Of a stretch of 64,000 nt of DNA, positions 54,869 through 62,977 are shown piece after piece. The notes under the pieces are model-generated. The model had not been told where the DNA came from. It saw only the letters and a list, made by a program, of their open reading frames with translations, and searched no databases. Origin of the DNA: a virus; IMG/VR virus record IMGVR_UViG_3300044679_000029, positions 1 to 64,000 of that record. One strand, 5' to 3'. Both the position numbers and the translations under genes were made by a program. Every line of letters starts with the position of its first letter. The first letter of the stretch is position 1.

Positions 54869-55275
54869 ATGACAAAACCAAATTCAGATTTTTATTTTGG
54901 TATCTACAAGAAGGTACTGGACCGTGTGTACTTAGTGTCATAGATAAGTCTTTCTGGGATACGAACCACACGCTTAAAAGCACCGGTATTGTCGACGATG
55001 ACACCAAGGATAAAATTGATAATGATTTTCTAAAGCAGAATTGTAGCAACTCGACCTGCAGTAGTAGTACGTGGTTTCCTGGAAAACGGGTTGATACTAC
55101 TTATGCTAAGTCATGTAGGGACTACCACAATAGTGAATTTAAGACTGAAGAAACCGCGTCTTCGCCGTCAGAAGTACGCAAGATTGTGGAACAGCACGGG
55201 TTTAAGTATAATCAAGATATATCAGATCTTGTGCGAGCCGCAACTGATAAAGCCATGGAGTTGCTAAATGGATAA
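54869..55275 (+). pseudogene. Frameshifted gene, about 135 aa if repaired
   Basis: ATG frame MTKPNSDFYF stops after 24 codons. One base over, W-Y-L-Q-E-G-T-G-P-C-V-L-S-V-I-D-K-S-F-W begins and runs to 55275 with four cysteines (N-C-S-N-S-T-C). The break falls in a run of T residues near 54890-54898; one extra T would join both parts into one protein. Either an inactivating mutation, recoding or a homopolymer sequence error. Confidence 0.5.
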
Positions 55276-55333
55276 AATTTTTGGCTTGTTCGATGGCTGG
55301 AAAGTAACAGTAACGCCTAGCAAGACCCCGTAG
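55268..55333 (+). CDS. Tiny ORF, 21 aa
   Basis: ATG overlapping the previous stop, with GGAG seven bases upstream; reads MDKIFGLFDGWKVTVTPSKT then P and stop. Could be a coupled leader peptide before the MoxR gene or chance. Confidence 0.3.
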   Translation: MDKIFGLFDGWKVTVTPSKTP

Positions 55334-55380
55334 CGAATAGCAGTACAGAGTGCATCATTCTATAACAAGGATTCAAATAT

Positions 55381-56625
55381 ATGTCAAAGACTACAGCAGA
55401 GAGCCCAGATACTAATAAGCAGGCGGATGTTGAGCAGTTCAAGTTGATGAAGATGCAGTGGGGCGATCCGGCGTTCGTGAAGGCACACATTAAGGCGTGC
55501 ATGGATACGAATGAGGTCGCCGGAGTCATTGGTAAGGCCGGTATCGGTAAGACCGATATCGTTCAGCAGCTCGTGAAGGAATTGTCCGAGAGTACGGGCA
55601 AGACGTGGGGATGTCGTGTTATCCAACTCCAGCATTTGGAGAAGGAGGACATCGCGGGATTTCCGTTCCCAGATCCTGATAACAGTCACAGCGTGGTGAT
55701 GCGTCTTCTGAAGCGGTTGCCTCGCGAAGGTGATTGTGAGGAGTGTGGCATTATCTTCTTCGATGAGTTCAATCGAGCAGATAAGTCAGTCACGAATGCT
55801 GTCTTCCCCGTCATGGAGGAGCGTCGTATCGGTGACTGGTACGTTCCAAAGGGTTGGCACGTTGTTCTCGCTGGTAACGTCTCTGATGACGCCTACGCGG
55901 TGAATGAGGCGGAGAAGGATCCCGCTATTCGTCGCCGTGTGTGCTGGGTCGGTGCTGTGTGCAATAGCCGTCAGTGGTTGGAGTATGCGCGGTCTGTCGG
56001 TATGCACCAGTCTGTGATCGAGTTCATCGCTGCAAATCCCCCGGCTCTGTACGATGACACCGCGCATCGCAATGGTGCGATTGGTGCTTCTCCTGCGTCT
56101 TGGGAGAAGGTTTCCAAGTCGATGCACGCTGCCGGAAAGAATGGAAAGGCTGTCCTCAGCAAGATCGCCGGAAACATTGGTCTTCCGCGGGCGCTCGATT
56201 TCGTTAAGTTCGCCGAAGAGATCAGCAATAAGCCACCTCCACCGCTTGAAATTCTCTTGAATTTCACTACGGATGAGAATCTACAGCGTCGAGTCAAGAT
56301 GCTGGAGCCGGGTGAGACTGCAAACCTCAGTTCGTCCGTCTTGCACGCTCTCAACGAGTTGAGTGCAGACGCCGATCAGAAGGTCGTTGAGACCAATCTG
56401 GCCGAGTATCTGAATACTCTCACGAGCGACGGGTTCGCCAACTTCATCGAGTTGGTGGTTCAGTCGGTGGCAACTAACATGTCACCGATTGCGGCGAGCG
56501 TGTTGGAGAGCATGTCGCAGGACAAGAAGTATAAGGCTCGCGCCAAGAAGGTCCAGAAGTCGATTGCCTCGTTGAACGGCAAGTCGGTGGTATTGACTGA
56601 TGGCGATAAGACGGTGACAGTCTAG
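55381..56625 (+). CDS. MoxR-type AAA+ ATPase, 414 aa
   Basis: Walker A G-K-A-G-I-G-K-T (51-58), Walker B I-I-F-F-D-E-F-N-R-A (124-133), sensor A-G-N-V (164-167) and an arginine-finger region D-P-A-I-R-R-R-V. MoxR ATPases act as chaperones that load or remodel partners through VWA-domain proteins; the VWA/metallopeptidase partner is at 58567. The C-terminal 170 residues are helical. Codons are markedly richer in G/C-ending forms than in the flanking small genes, suggesting a different origin. Confidence 0.85.
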   Translation: MSKTTAESPDTNKQADVEQFKLMKMQWGDPAFVKAHIKACMDTNEVAGVIGKAGIGKTDIVQQLVKELSESTGKTWGCRVIQLQHLEKEDIAGFPFPDPDNSHSVVMRLLKRLPREGDCEECGIIFFDEFNRADKSVTNAVFPVMEERRIGDWYVPKGWHVVLAGNVSDDAYAVNEAEKDPAIRRRVCWVGAVCNSRQWLEYARSVGMHQSVIEFIAANPPALYDDTAHRNGAIGASPASWEKVSKSMHAAGKNGKAVLSKIAGNIGLPRALDFVKFAEEISNKPPPPLEILLNFTTDENLQRRVKMLEPGETANLSSSVLHALNELSADADQKVVETNLAEYLNTLTSDGFANFIELVVQSVATNMSPIAASVLESMSQDKKYKARAKKVQKSIASLNGKSVVLTDGDKTVTV

Positions 56626-57476
56626 ATTAGACTGTTACAAGCAGTTGTGTAGGACGTAAGACAGTCCAGCAAGTGGTTCTCCACAGAGGCTAATTTGCCT
56701 AGTTGGATGTCTAACGGGGTCTCAGAGAAGGTGGTAGTAGTGAGGTCGTTCTTGTTCGTCTCCGACCAAGCTGCTACCACCTCTTCTGTTGACAGCCCTG
56801 TTCCATTGCGATTCAAATATTTAAGTTCTTCGGCAGCAAAAGTTAATACATCTGGACATACAAGCATACCATATTCATGTAGACATCCAGCCGTGTATAC
56901 GCGCGGTTCTCTGTCTAACGTGGTACCAAAAGCGCCGGTATTTTCTAAGACAAAATCGGCCTCGATACACGCCCAGGCTAAATATGCTGGAGTTACCGGG
57001 CGTAAGATTTCTGTGTCAGGAATTTCTCCGGCAAATGCGGCAACCGTTGTAGCGAAGACATTAGCGTCCATTAAGAATACTGGCATATCAATGAGAAGCA
57101 TCGCGGATAGGAGTTTATTCCTATTTTCATGGGATAAGTCTATATCATGCTCATCAGCTAGTGTATGCCAGATAGTATCTGGGTCAAAAGTAGTTATTAA
57201 TGGGCCTAAAACATTCGTGGCTGCAAGCAAGACTAAACTGGCATTAGTGTCGGGGTTAGCCAATAAAACCTTACTACGGGTCTGCCAGGCCCCCGTACCA
57301 GTCTTATAGTTAATAGTCCTATCCTCATAATGACCCGCGATCTCAGATTGATTACGTTTGCAGGCCGATGCTGCAGCATCAAATGCTGCCTTGGCTTTTA
57401 TAATTGCTTTATTTAGGGCTGGGCTATTCTTAGTGCGCCCAATAGGATCTAAGGCATACGGTTCTTCGATTGTCAT
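56622..57476 (-). CDS. Hypothetical protein, 284 aa
   Basis: Helical, acidic protein with several cysteines, no known motif. Converges with and overlaps the MoxR stop by four bases. Cotranscribed with the 328-aa gene from the promoter at 58518-58546. Probable virion or virion-assembly protein by its partner; weak evidence. Confidence 0.45.
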   Translation of the reverse strand: MTIEEPYALDPIGRTKNSPALNKAIIKAKAAFDAAASACKRNQSEIAGHYEDRTINYKTGTGAWQTRSKVLLANPDTNASLVLLAATNVLGPLITTFDPDTIWHTLADEHDIDLSHENRNKLLSAMLLIDMPVFLMDANVFATTVAAFAGEIPDTEILRPVTPAYLAWACIEADFVLENTGAFGTTLDREPRVYTAGCLHEYGMLVCPDVLTFAAEELKYLNRNGTGLSTEEVVAAWSETNKNDLTTTTFSETPLDIQLGKLASVENHLLDCLTSYTTACNSLI

Positions 57477-57480
57477 ATCT

Positions 57481-58467
57481 TTATCGTCTATACCCGAGAT
57501 TATCGACTAAGATATTTTGAAGATCACGAGGCATGCCAGGTAACTCTCGGCCTAACGCGTCCGGGTCCAAATCGCCGTCTGGTGCCACGGAATTCTGAAA
57601 ATCTTCTCCGAAAATATCGCCGTACAGTTCAGGTGGTGAACCAAGTAATCTAGACATACCCACGTCTCGACCACCCACATTAACTTGCTCTTCCGCCAAT
57701 TTTGAAGTATTAAAAATAGTTAATACCGCATCCGGAATTGAGTGGCCATAAAACCTTTCAACTTCTGACTTTTCGTCTAGTTCTGAGATACTCTGAGCCA
57801 GCTTAACAAGGGACTTGCGATCGTGACTTTCAGTAATTTTAACGCTAGCTAGTTTATCTGCCATATCGCGATAGGCTATTGAATTAGCCTCGTTGTTGGC
57901 AATCATAGACCTTACCTCAAGCCAGTCTCTCACGGCTGTGAGATCTGAACGGACGCATCCTGACAACTTCTCCACAGCAACATTTACTGGCACATTCAAC
58001 TGTGCAGCCTTCGTCATTAGTCGAACGGCCGCCTGAACTCGTTGCGCGACTGGCATCGTAGTGGCTTCCGCGATAGCCTCAGAAGCTAGCTTAACGGTTT
58101 CAGCGTCCTTAACAGCCCAACGCTTTTCATCTGGCAGCAAATAAAATTTATCATCTATAGCAGCAGCAGTTTTAATAGTTGGGATTGCAATACCGTAAAT
58201 ATCGCAGGCTTCCTTTACGGCAAGCTTAATAGAATCCGGAACAGACGGGTCAGTCGCATACAAATATGACAGGGCGGCGTGCGCTGATTCATGAATAGGA
58301 AACTTACGACCATTCTGGTCGGCGAATGCGGAATCAGGTAAATTATCATATTCATCTGGTCCGACAGAAGCTGTCTTAATAAGTTCGCTAGCATCGGGAT
58401 AAGACTTAAGTAAAGATGCTAACCGACGAAAACTGGGGTCTGAAAACTGATCTGTTAGATTAGGCAT
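57481..58467 (-). CDS. Virion-type helical protein, 328 aa
   Basis: The N-terminus has N-L-P-D-S-A-F-A-x-x-x-G-R-K-F-P-I-H-E-S-A-H, a pattern seen in phage head-associated proteins. The rest is alanine-rich helix with many K-(T/L)-A-S triplets (IKTASV, VKLASE, DKLASV, VKLAQS), the same signature as the internal virion genes at 8-24 kb. It is therefore likely a displaced member of that set. Promoter at 58518-58546. Confidence 0.5.
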   Translation of the reverse strand: MPNLTDQFSDPSFRRLASLLKSYPDASELIKTASVGPDEYDNLPDSAFADQNGRKFPIHESAHAALSYLYATDPSVPDSIKLAVKEACDIYGIAIPTIKTAAAIDDKFYLLPDEKRWAVKDAETVKLASEAIAEATTMPVAQRVQAAVRLMTKAAQLNVPVNVAVEKLSGCVRSDLTAVRDWLEVRSMIANNEANSIAYRDMADKLASVKITESHDRKSLVKLAQSISELDEKSEVERFYGHSIPDAVLTIFNTSKLAEEQVNVGGRDVGMSRLLGSPPELYGDIFGEDFQNSVAPDGDLDPDALGRELPGMPRDLQNILVDNLGYRR

Positions 58468-58517
58468 TTAAGGCTCCTTACAACGATATACAATAATAGG
58501 ATGTAGGTATCACAGGT

Positions 58518-58546
58518 ATTATGGCCCCGTTTCGAACAGAAGTCAA
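58518..58546 (-). promoter_or_regulatory. Sigma70-type promoter
   Basis: On the minus strand TTGACT (58541-58546), 17-base spacer, CATAAT (58518-58523), upstream of the 328-aa gene. Confidence 0.6.
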
Positions 58547-58566
58547 CTAATAACAAAGGTATTTTA

Positions 58567-60048
58567 ATGGCAGACGAAAAGACAGATATTGTTGTAGCAC
58601 CGCCACAAGAAGAGACTAAGATCGACCATGGGGATATGCCAACCATCCATGATATTCTTGGATATCTCATTATGACCCGCGGAAACGAGTCTTTCTACGC
58701 AAATATGCTCAGCCGATTGAAGATTCGCGAAGAGCGACAAATCCCTTCGATCATGGGTGTTTCGTGGGAGGGTAATGGATACTGCCTTCTGTATAATCCA
58801 GACTATCAGGCTACCGAAGTTATGACTATGCAGCCGGGTGAGCGCCTGACTTATCTGAAGAGTGTAGTCGCGCACGAAGCCATGCATATTCTGCTGAACC
58901 ACATTCCTCGTATGGCTCGGATGGCATCGATTTTGCCGACAGCCAAGTCACGTACATTGTTTGCGCCAACCGTTCCTGATCGTAGTGGAAAACCGACGTA
59001 TACGATTCAGAACATTGCAACGGACGCAGCGGTCAATGAAAATCTTGCTCCGTCTTTCCCGAACATTGGAAATAGTAAACAGGGCTGGGTTCTTCCTGGA
59101 ACTATTGGTGCGCCTGAGAAGTGCACCGCTGAACAATATGCCGAACTTCTTTTGTCTAAGACTCCGTCGATGACTACGCAGCAGCTTGCGCAGATGATTC
59201 AGGACGCTCTGGAACGAAAGAAAAATAAGGCCAACGGGCAGGGTAAGGGGCAGCAGGGTAAGGGTGATAAGCAAGGGCCGCCACAGAACGGTAAGGGCCA
59301 GCAGGGTGGAAATGGTCAGGGCGGCTTCGACGTATCTCACGAAGGAGCGCACGACGATTGGGCGTCAAAGCTCGATGAAATGACTCCTGAAGAGCTAGAG
59401 AATATGGCCCAGACTCTCGAACAAGAGTCGCAGCGTCTTGTTAACGAGGTTGCTCGTACGTGCGGCAATATTCCTGGGGAGATTCAGGAAATCTTGTCGC
59501 GGCTCGAAAAGGCCGGAGAAGTTCCGTGGCACCGGCTGCTCAAAAATCAGATCGTCAATAAGATCCAGTCCAAGAAGAAGCGCAGTCTACAACGTAGTAA
59601 CCGCCGCAGTGGCAGTGGCGGAGGTTGTCTATACCCCGGGCGAGTTCCTGAGTTTAACTTCAGGATCAAGTGGGGCGTAGATGAATCTGGCTCAATGTCC
59701 GATACTGCTTTGGCAGCCGGTCTTGTCGAAATGCAGAATTTGATTCGACAATTTCCTGGTGTTGAAGTCGAGGTCGTTGAGTTTGACTGTAAGATTGATC
59801 GTATTTATACGGTCAATAAGAAGTCTGAAATTAAGTATGACGCGATGGGTAGAGGTGGAACTAGCTTCGACCCGTTCTTTGAGTATGTTGCCGAAAAAGG
59901 CGGTGCCGATTTCGTTGTCATATTCACTGATGGTTTTGCACCTGCGCCACAAACTCGCCCAAAAGTCCCGCTGATTTGGTGTCTCACAGCCAATGGGGAA
60001 TGTCCCTGCCCAGAGTACGGGAAGCAAATTCGTATCAGCGAGGGTTAA
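58567..60048 (+). CDS. VWA-like metallopeptidase-domain protein (DUF2201 type), 493 aa
   Basis: Two parts. N-terminal metallopeptidase-like domain with H-E-A-M-H (H103-H107) followed by L-L-N-H. C-terminal von Willebrand factor A domain with MIDAS residues D-E-S-G-S (372-376), G-G-T-S-F (about 434) and F-T-D-G (about 450). They are joined by a long Gly/Gln/Lys-rich linker (about 222-252) and a charged helix. This is the usual partner of MoxR ATPases (encoded at 55381). The role in phage is unknown; proteolysis or chaperoning of host targets are options. The start follows AACAAAGG. Confidence 0.82.
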   Translation: MADEKTDIVVAPPQEETKIDHGDMPTIHDILGYLIMTRGNESFYANMLSRLKIREERQIPSIMGVSWEGNGYCLLYNPDYQATEVMTMQPGERLTYLKSVVAHEAMHILLNHIPRMARMASILPTAKSRTLFAPTVPDRSGKPTYTIQNIATDAAVNENLAPSFPNIGNSKQGWVLPGTIGAPEKCTAEQYAELLLSKTPSMTTQQLAQMIQDALERKKNKANGQGKGQQGKGDKQGPPQNGKGQQGGNGQGGFDVSHEGAHDDWASKLDEMTPEELENMAQTLEQESQRLVNEVARTCGNIPGEIQEILSRLEKAGEVPWHRLLKNQIVNKIQSKKKRSLQRSNRRSGSGGGCLYPGRVPEFNFRIKWGVDESGSMSDTALAAGLVEMQNLIRQFPGVEVEVVEFDCKIDRIYTVNKKSEIKYDAMGRGGTSFDPFFEYVAEKGGADFVVIFTDGFAPAPQTRPKVPLIWCLTANGECPCPEYGKQIRISEG

Positions 60049-60060
60049 TAAAACCAGATG

Positions 60061-60097
60061 AAAGCTGGCGGTGGTAATAATACTGCCGCCAGCTTTT
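60061..60097 (+). terminator. Rho-independent terminator after the VWA gene
   Basis: AAAGCTGGCGG (60061-60071) pairs with CCGCCAGCTTT (60086-60096) across a 14-base loop, with T residues at the end; 12 bases after the stop. Confidence 0.8.
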
Positions 60098-60126
60098 CGT
60101 CTACAACTAGCGAGGTACATTTCATC

Positions 60127-60396
60127 GTGAGTGGAGAAATCCACAATCATAGTAGCATTACTGTAACAACGAATATCCCTAAGCCGATGTATAATCGATT
60201 TCGCGTCTTAGTATTCAAGGCAAAAGTAGAAGGCTGGAAGTCTGTTTATGGGCTACCAGCAGAAGCAGTTTCTGATACTCAAAAGTATGAGTATGTTCAT
60301 AAGAAGCTCTGCTTTTATCAAAAGCTCAACCCAGAATCTAGAAAGATTGCCAGGATGCTGGCTAAGGTTGAAGCGACTAAGCCCAACGAGGGCTAA
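60127..60396 (+). CDS. Small basic protein, 89 aa
   Basis: I place the start at the GTG at 60127 behind GAGGT because the upstream ATG at 60058 lies in the terminator. Strand-rich N-terminus, then a lysine-rich helical C-terminus (KLCFYQKLNPESRKIARMLA). Function unknown. No promoter is seen, so it may depend on read-through. Confidence 0.4.
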   Translation: MSGEIHNHSSITVTTNIPKPMYNRFRVLVFKAKVEGWKSVYGLPAEAVSDTQKYEYVHKKLCFYQKLNPESRKIARMLAKVEATKPNEG

Positions 60397-60405
60397 AAAG
60401 CTAAA

Positions 60406-60437
60406 AAGCCCGGAGACCTTAAATGGTCTCTGGGCTT
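60406..60437. terminator. Bidirectional terminator
   Basis: AAGCCCGGAGACC (60406-60418) pairs with GGTCTCTGGGCTT (60425-60437), one G-U pair, 6-base loop, nested inside AAAGCT/AAGCTTT. It separates the plus gene ending at 60396 from the minus gene ending at 60466. Confidence 0.8.
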
Positions 60438-60465
60438 GGAAGCTTTCAGGATTAATTTTTTTAGA

Positions 60466-61425
60466 TTAACTTAGGGTAGTACCAACATTGGTTACTAGAC
60501 CCCAAACCAGTCCGCTGGACTTACTAATTGCCTCTAGAACAACAAACTGTCCGACAGCAGTGAAATCGATATGAGTATGTGCGTTATCGAACTCTGCGGC
60601 GACAGTAACAGTCCGAGTTCCAGAGCCAACTGTATTTGCGCTAATAATCATCTTCTGACCGATAAACGTGGGAATCGCCAGAGTATTAGTTTCTGGTCCT
60701 GCGGAACCGATTGTGAGAGCAACGTTAGCAGAACGAGTTACACCGATTGCTGCGCCAGTCCCTGGGTCTGCGAGTGTTAGCGGGATATAGTGCTTAAGAG
60801 CGTCAATGCCAGCCTGAACTGTGGACGGGCTGCCGACCGAGGCAACGAAGGTGGTGTCGTTATATGTGGTGCCTGCAGCAGAAGCAGAGGTAGCGGTCTG
60901 AGTAAAAGTTAGATTGGTAGTACCAACCACAATCGGATTCTTTGTGGTTAGAAGCCACTGAGTTCCAGCATACGTAGTGCCTTCCATAACAGTTACAGTC
61001 TCACCTGCAGATACTGAACTCTCACCGTTAGGACCGACAAGTCGTGTCCAGGTTCCGGTCGAGGCGACGTAAAGACCATTGGCTGGAGCGGAAGCCTGAT
61101 CTGTTAGAAGAACGATATCACCAGCCGCGATAGCACCAGTATCGACGGCGGAAAGCCCGTTGGTAGCAAGATTGATTGCGGCGGCGGCTACATACCTGGC
61201 TACGTAAGCGGTACCTGAGCTGGTAAAGTAGTCGATCGTGCCGGCAGCGGCTAGAGCATCTAGACCGCCCTGCATATTAGCGAAAGTCGCCTCTGTGAGT
61301 GGTGTAGAAACAGTAGTACTAGCGGGAACAGTAATTACTGTCGCTGTCTGGTCATACCCGGTCGGGTCCGATACGACAACTTCCGATGTCGCTAGGTTCT
61401 TAATAAATAAGGTAGTAGTGGACAT
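60466..61425 (-). CDS. Virion protein, tail-fibre type, 319 aa
   Basis: Beta-rich Thr/Ala/Gly composition with A-I-N-L-A-T-N-G-L-S-A-V-D-T-G and V-L-L-T-D-Q-A-S-A-x-x-N-G-L-Y, a repeat element found in phage tail-fibre and receptor-binding proteins. The C-terminal domain ends V-T-V-A-A-E-F-D-N-A-H-T-H-I. Strong GGAGGAG before the ATG at 61425 predicts high expression; an abundant virion component is likely. Confidence 0.6.
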   Translation of the reverse strand: MSTTTLFIKNLATSEVVVSDPTGYDQTATVITVPASTTVSTPLTEATFANMQGGLDALAAAGTIDYFTSSGTAYVARYVAAAAINLATNGLSAVDTGAIAAGDIVLLTDQASAPANGLYVASTGTWTRLVGPNGESSVSAGETVTVMEGTTYAGTQWLLTTKNPIVVGTTNLTFTQTATSASAAGTTYNDTTFVASVGSPSTVQAGIDALKHYIPLTLADPGTGAAIGVTRSANVALTIGSAGPETNTLAIPTFIGQKMIISANTVGSGTRTVTVAAEFDNAHTHIDFTAVGQFVVLEAISKSSGLVWGLVTNVGTTLS

Positions 61426-61494
61426 AAGGCGTGCTCCTCCAAAAGACTTTGTACATTAAATTTAGGATAGGCTGGTTTCTTAGCCAACTACCTT

Positions 61495-62619
61495 TTAACT
61501 AAGGCTAGCTGCTGGATTACCAGGATCAAAATCTGGGCAAACTGCTACTACAGCCGCTAACGCCGAGTTAGCCATATTTTGAGCTGCTATAAGATTCTGG
61601 GCTGTTATAGCGGCATTAGCAGCGGCCGAGTTAAAACTATTGGTCGTAGACTGTACAGCAGACTGGGCTGCCTGGATAGCCGTTGTTACGGCCGTGGTAG
61701 CTGGAATGAACGGCGTAGCCGGAAAAGCAGCGTCTAATACTTTATAGAGATTTACAATCGTTGTCGACCCGCCTGCGGGCTGAAAAATCTGCAATGCATT
61801 AGAAAGATCAGTCTGTGCCGGAGACGTAGGAAAATTCGGTAAATCCTGTATGACACTATACATAAACGTTGCTAATTGACTAAATAAATCAGTACCTACG
61901 CGCGTAGATACCGTAACAGGAAATCCGGCCGGTGGCGTGCCCAGGTCGGCTAACGCAGCTGTTATCTGTGTCTCTAGTTCTTCCTGGTTATCTAGGAGTG
62001 CGGTCGCTGCTGCGGACAATGGTGCAACGACATTCGTATTTATATTCGTTACTACACTAAGTAAATTCTGTGCATTAGTTAAATTAGATTGACTTTGTGC
62101 CAAGGTAGCCGCCGCAGTCGTAGCAGACGTCTGTGCTGTAACTACACTATTCTGAGCAGTTTGCCAAGTAGTAATAAGACCAGATAAGATCGACGGGTCA
62201 GATGTTGGATAGTAAACTGTAGAGGGTGTAAGAGTCTGAAACGAAGTAGAGAATGCCTCATAAGCGTTGACTAACGCATCAATATTATTGTTTAAGCTAG
62301 TCTGTCCAGCCGTAGCAGTATTTACGTCGTTAAACGTAATAGTCATCTGTGGCGTACGATAATACGTTTGTCCTGCCGCTATAGCGTTCCAGCGGCTTAG
62401 ACCGTATCCGCCACTAGTAATGGCACCGTAATCTGATAGCGTTGCGACTCGTGTAAACGTATCTGTTGTTGGGTCAGCATTAGCACCGATCTGATACAGA
62501 AAAAATCCGTTATCCGGAAGTGTTCCGGCGTTAGTAACGACCGCCACTATTTGAAGCAGTGTTCCATTTACGCCGGCTATAGCCGTTCTAGTTTGTGATA
62601 CTGTAGCAGAGCTTGACAT
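61495..62619 (-). CDS. Tail/adsorption protein with coiled coil, 374 aa
   Basis: N-terminal beta domain (about 1-95), then an Ala/Gln/Thr-rich helical part with repeats (TAQTSATTAAATLAQSQSNL, and AAANAAITAQNLIAAQN) that should form a trimeric coiled coil. The N-terminal domain has the same layout as the next gene (F-x-Y-x-I/F, W-x-A-I-A-A-G-Q-x-Y-Y-R), suggesting a shared attachment module. Likely a fibre. Confidence 0.55.
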   Translation of the reverse strand: MSSSATVSQTRTAIAGVNGTLLQIVAVVTNAGTLPDNGFFLYQIGANADPTTDTFTRVATLSDYGAITSGGYGLSRWNAIAAGQTYYRTPQMTITFNDVNTATAGQTSLNNNIDALVNAYEAFSTSFQTLTPSTVYYPTSDPSILSGLITTWQTAQNSVVTAQTSATTAAATLAQSQSNLTNAQNLLSVVTNINTNVVAPLSAAATALLDNQEELETQITAALADLGTPPAGFPVTVSTRVGTDLFSQLATFMYSVIQDLPNFPTSPAQTDLSNALQIFQPAGGSTTIVNLYKVLDAAFPATPFIPATTAVTTAIQAAQSAVQSTTNSFNSAAANAAITAQNLIAAQNMANSALAAVVAVCPDFDPGNPAASLS

Positions 62620-62621
62620 GA

Positions 62622-62975
62622 TTAACCTGAATACGTGTTTGTTAGGGTGCCGGGGAATGTACCGGCAGCTTCGGTATATAAGTCTACAAGGCTTGCTACC
62701 CGCTGCTGCATGGCTGTGATATTATTTTCTGCGTCTTGAAGATTAGAGAATACTTGGGTTACTGTGGATAGGCGATAATAACCTTGCCCTGGTGTTGGGG
62801 ATGTTGGAAAATTATTTACATCGAATAAAGTTGAAACATGCCAGAACTTATTCGTGGTGTAATCAAACGTAAAGATCTGGGGCGGCATAGAACTATCTGG
62901 TGACGTAGCTGTACTAACTGTTTGATAGCCGCCAGCAATTATCGTATTTACTTGGACTAAAGTAATTTCAGCCAT
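62622..62975 (-). CDS. Short fibre-module protein, 117 aa
   Basis: Similar to residues 1-120 of the 374-aa protein downstream (F-T-F-D-Y-T, G-Q-G-Y-Y-R-L-S, then L-x-x-x-x-N-N-I), so a stand-alone copy of the N-terminal module. Ends in N-T-Y-S-G. Coupled to both neighbours. Possibly a chaperone-like or adaptor subunit. Confidence 0.5.
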   Translation of the reverse strand: MAEITLVQVNTIIAGGYQTVSTATSPDSSMPPQIFTFDYTTNKFWHVSTLFDVNNFPTSPTPGQGYYRLSTVTQVFSNLQDAENNITAMQQRVASLVDLYTEAAGTFPGTLTNTYSG

Positions 62976-62977
62976 GA

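Noticed and set aside
56695-57309. A 204-aa plus-strand frame opposite the 284-aa gene
   Set aside because: The minus-strand frame is longer, coupled to the 328-aa gene and has a promoter; the plus frame has none.
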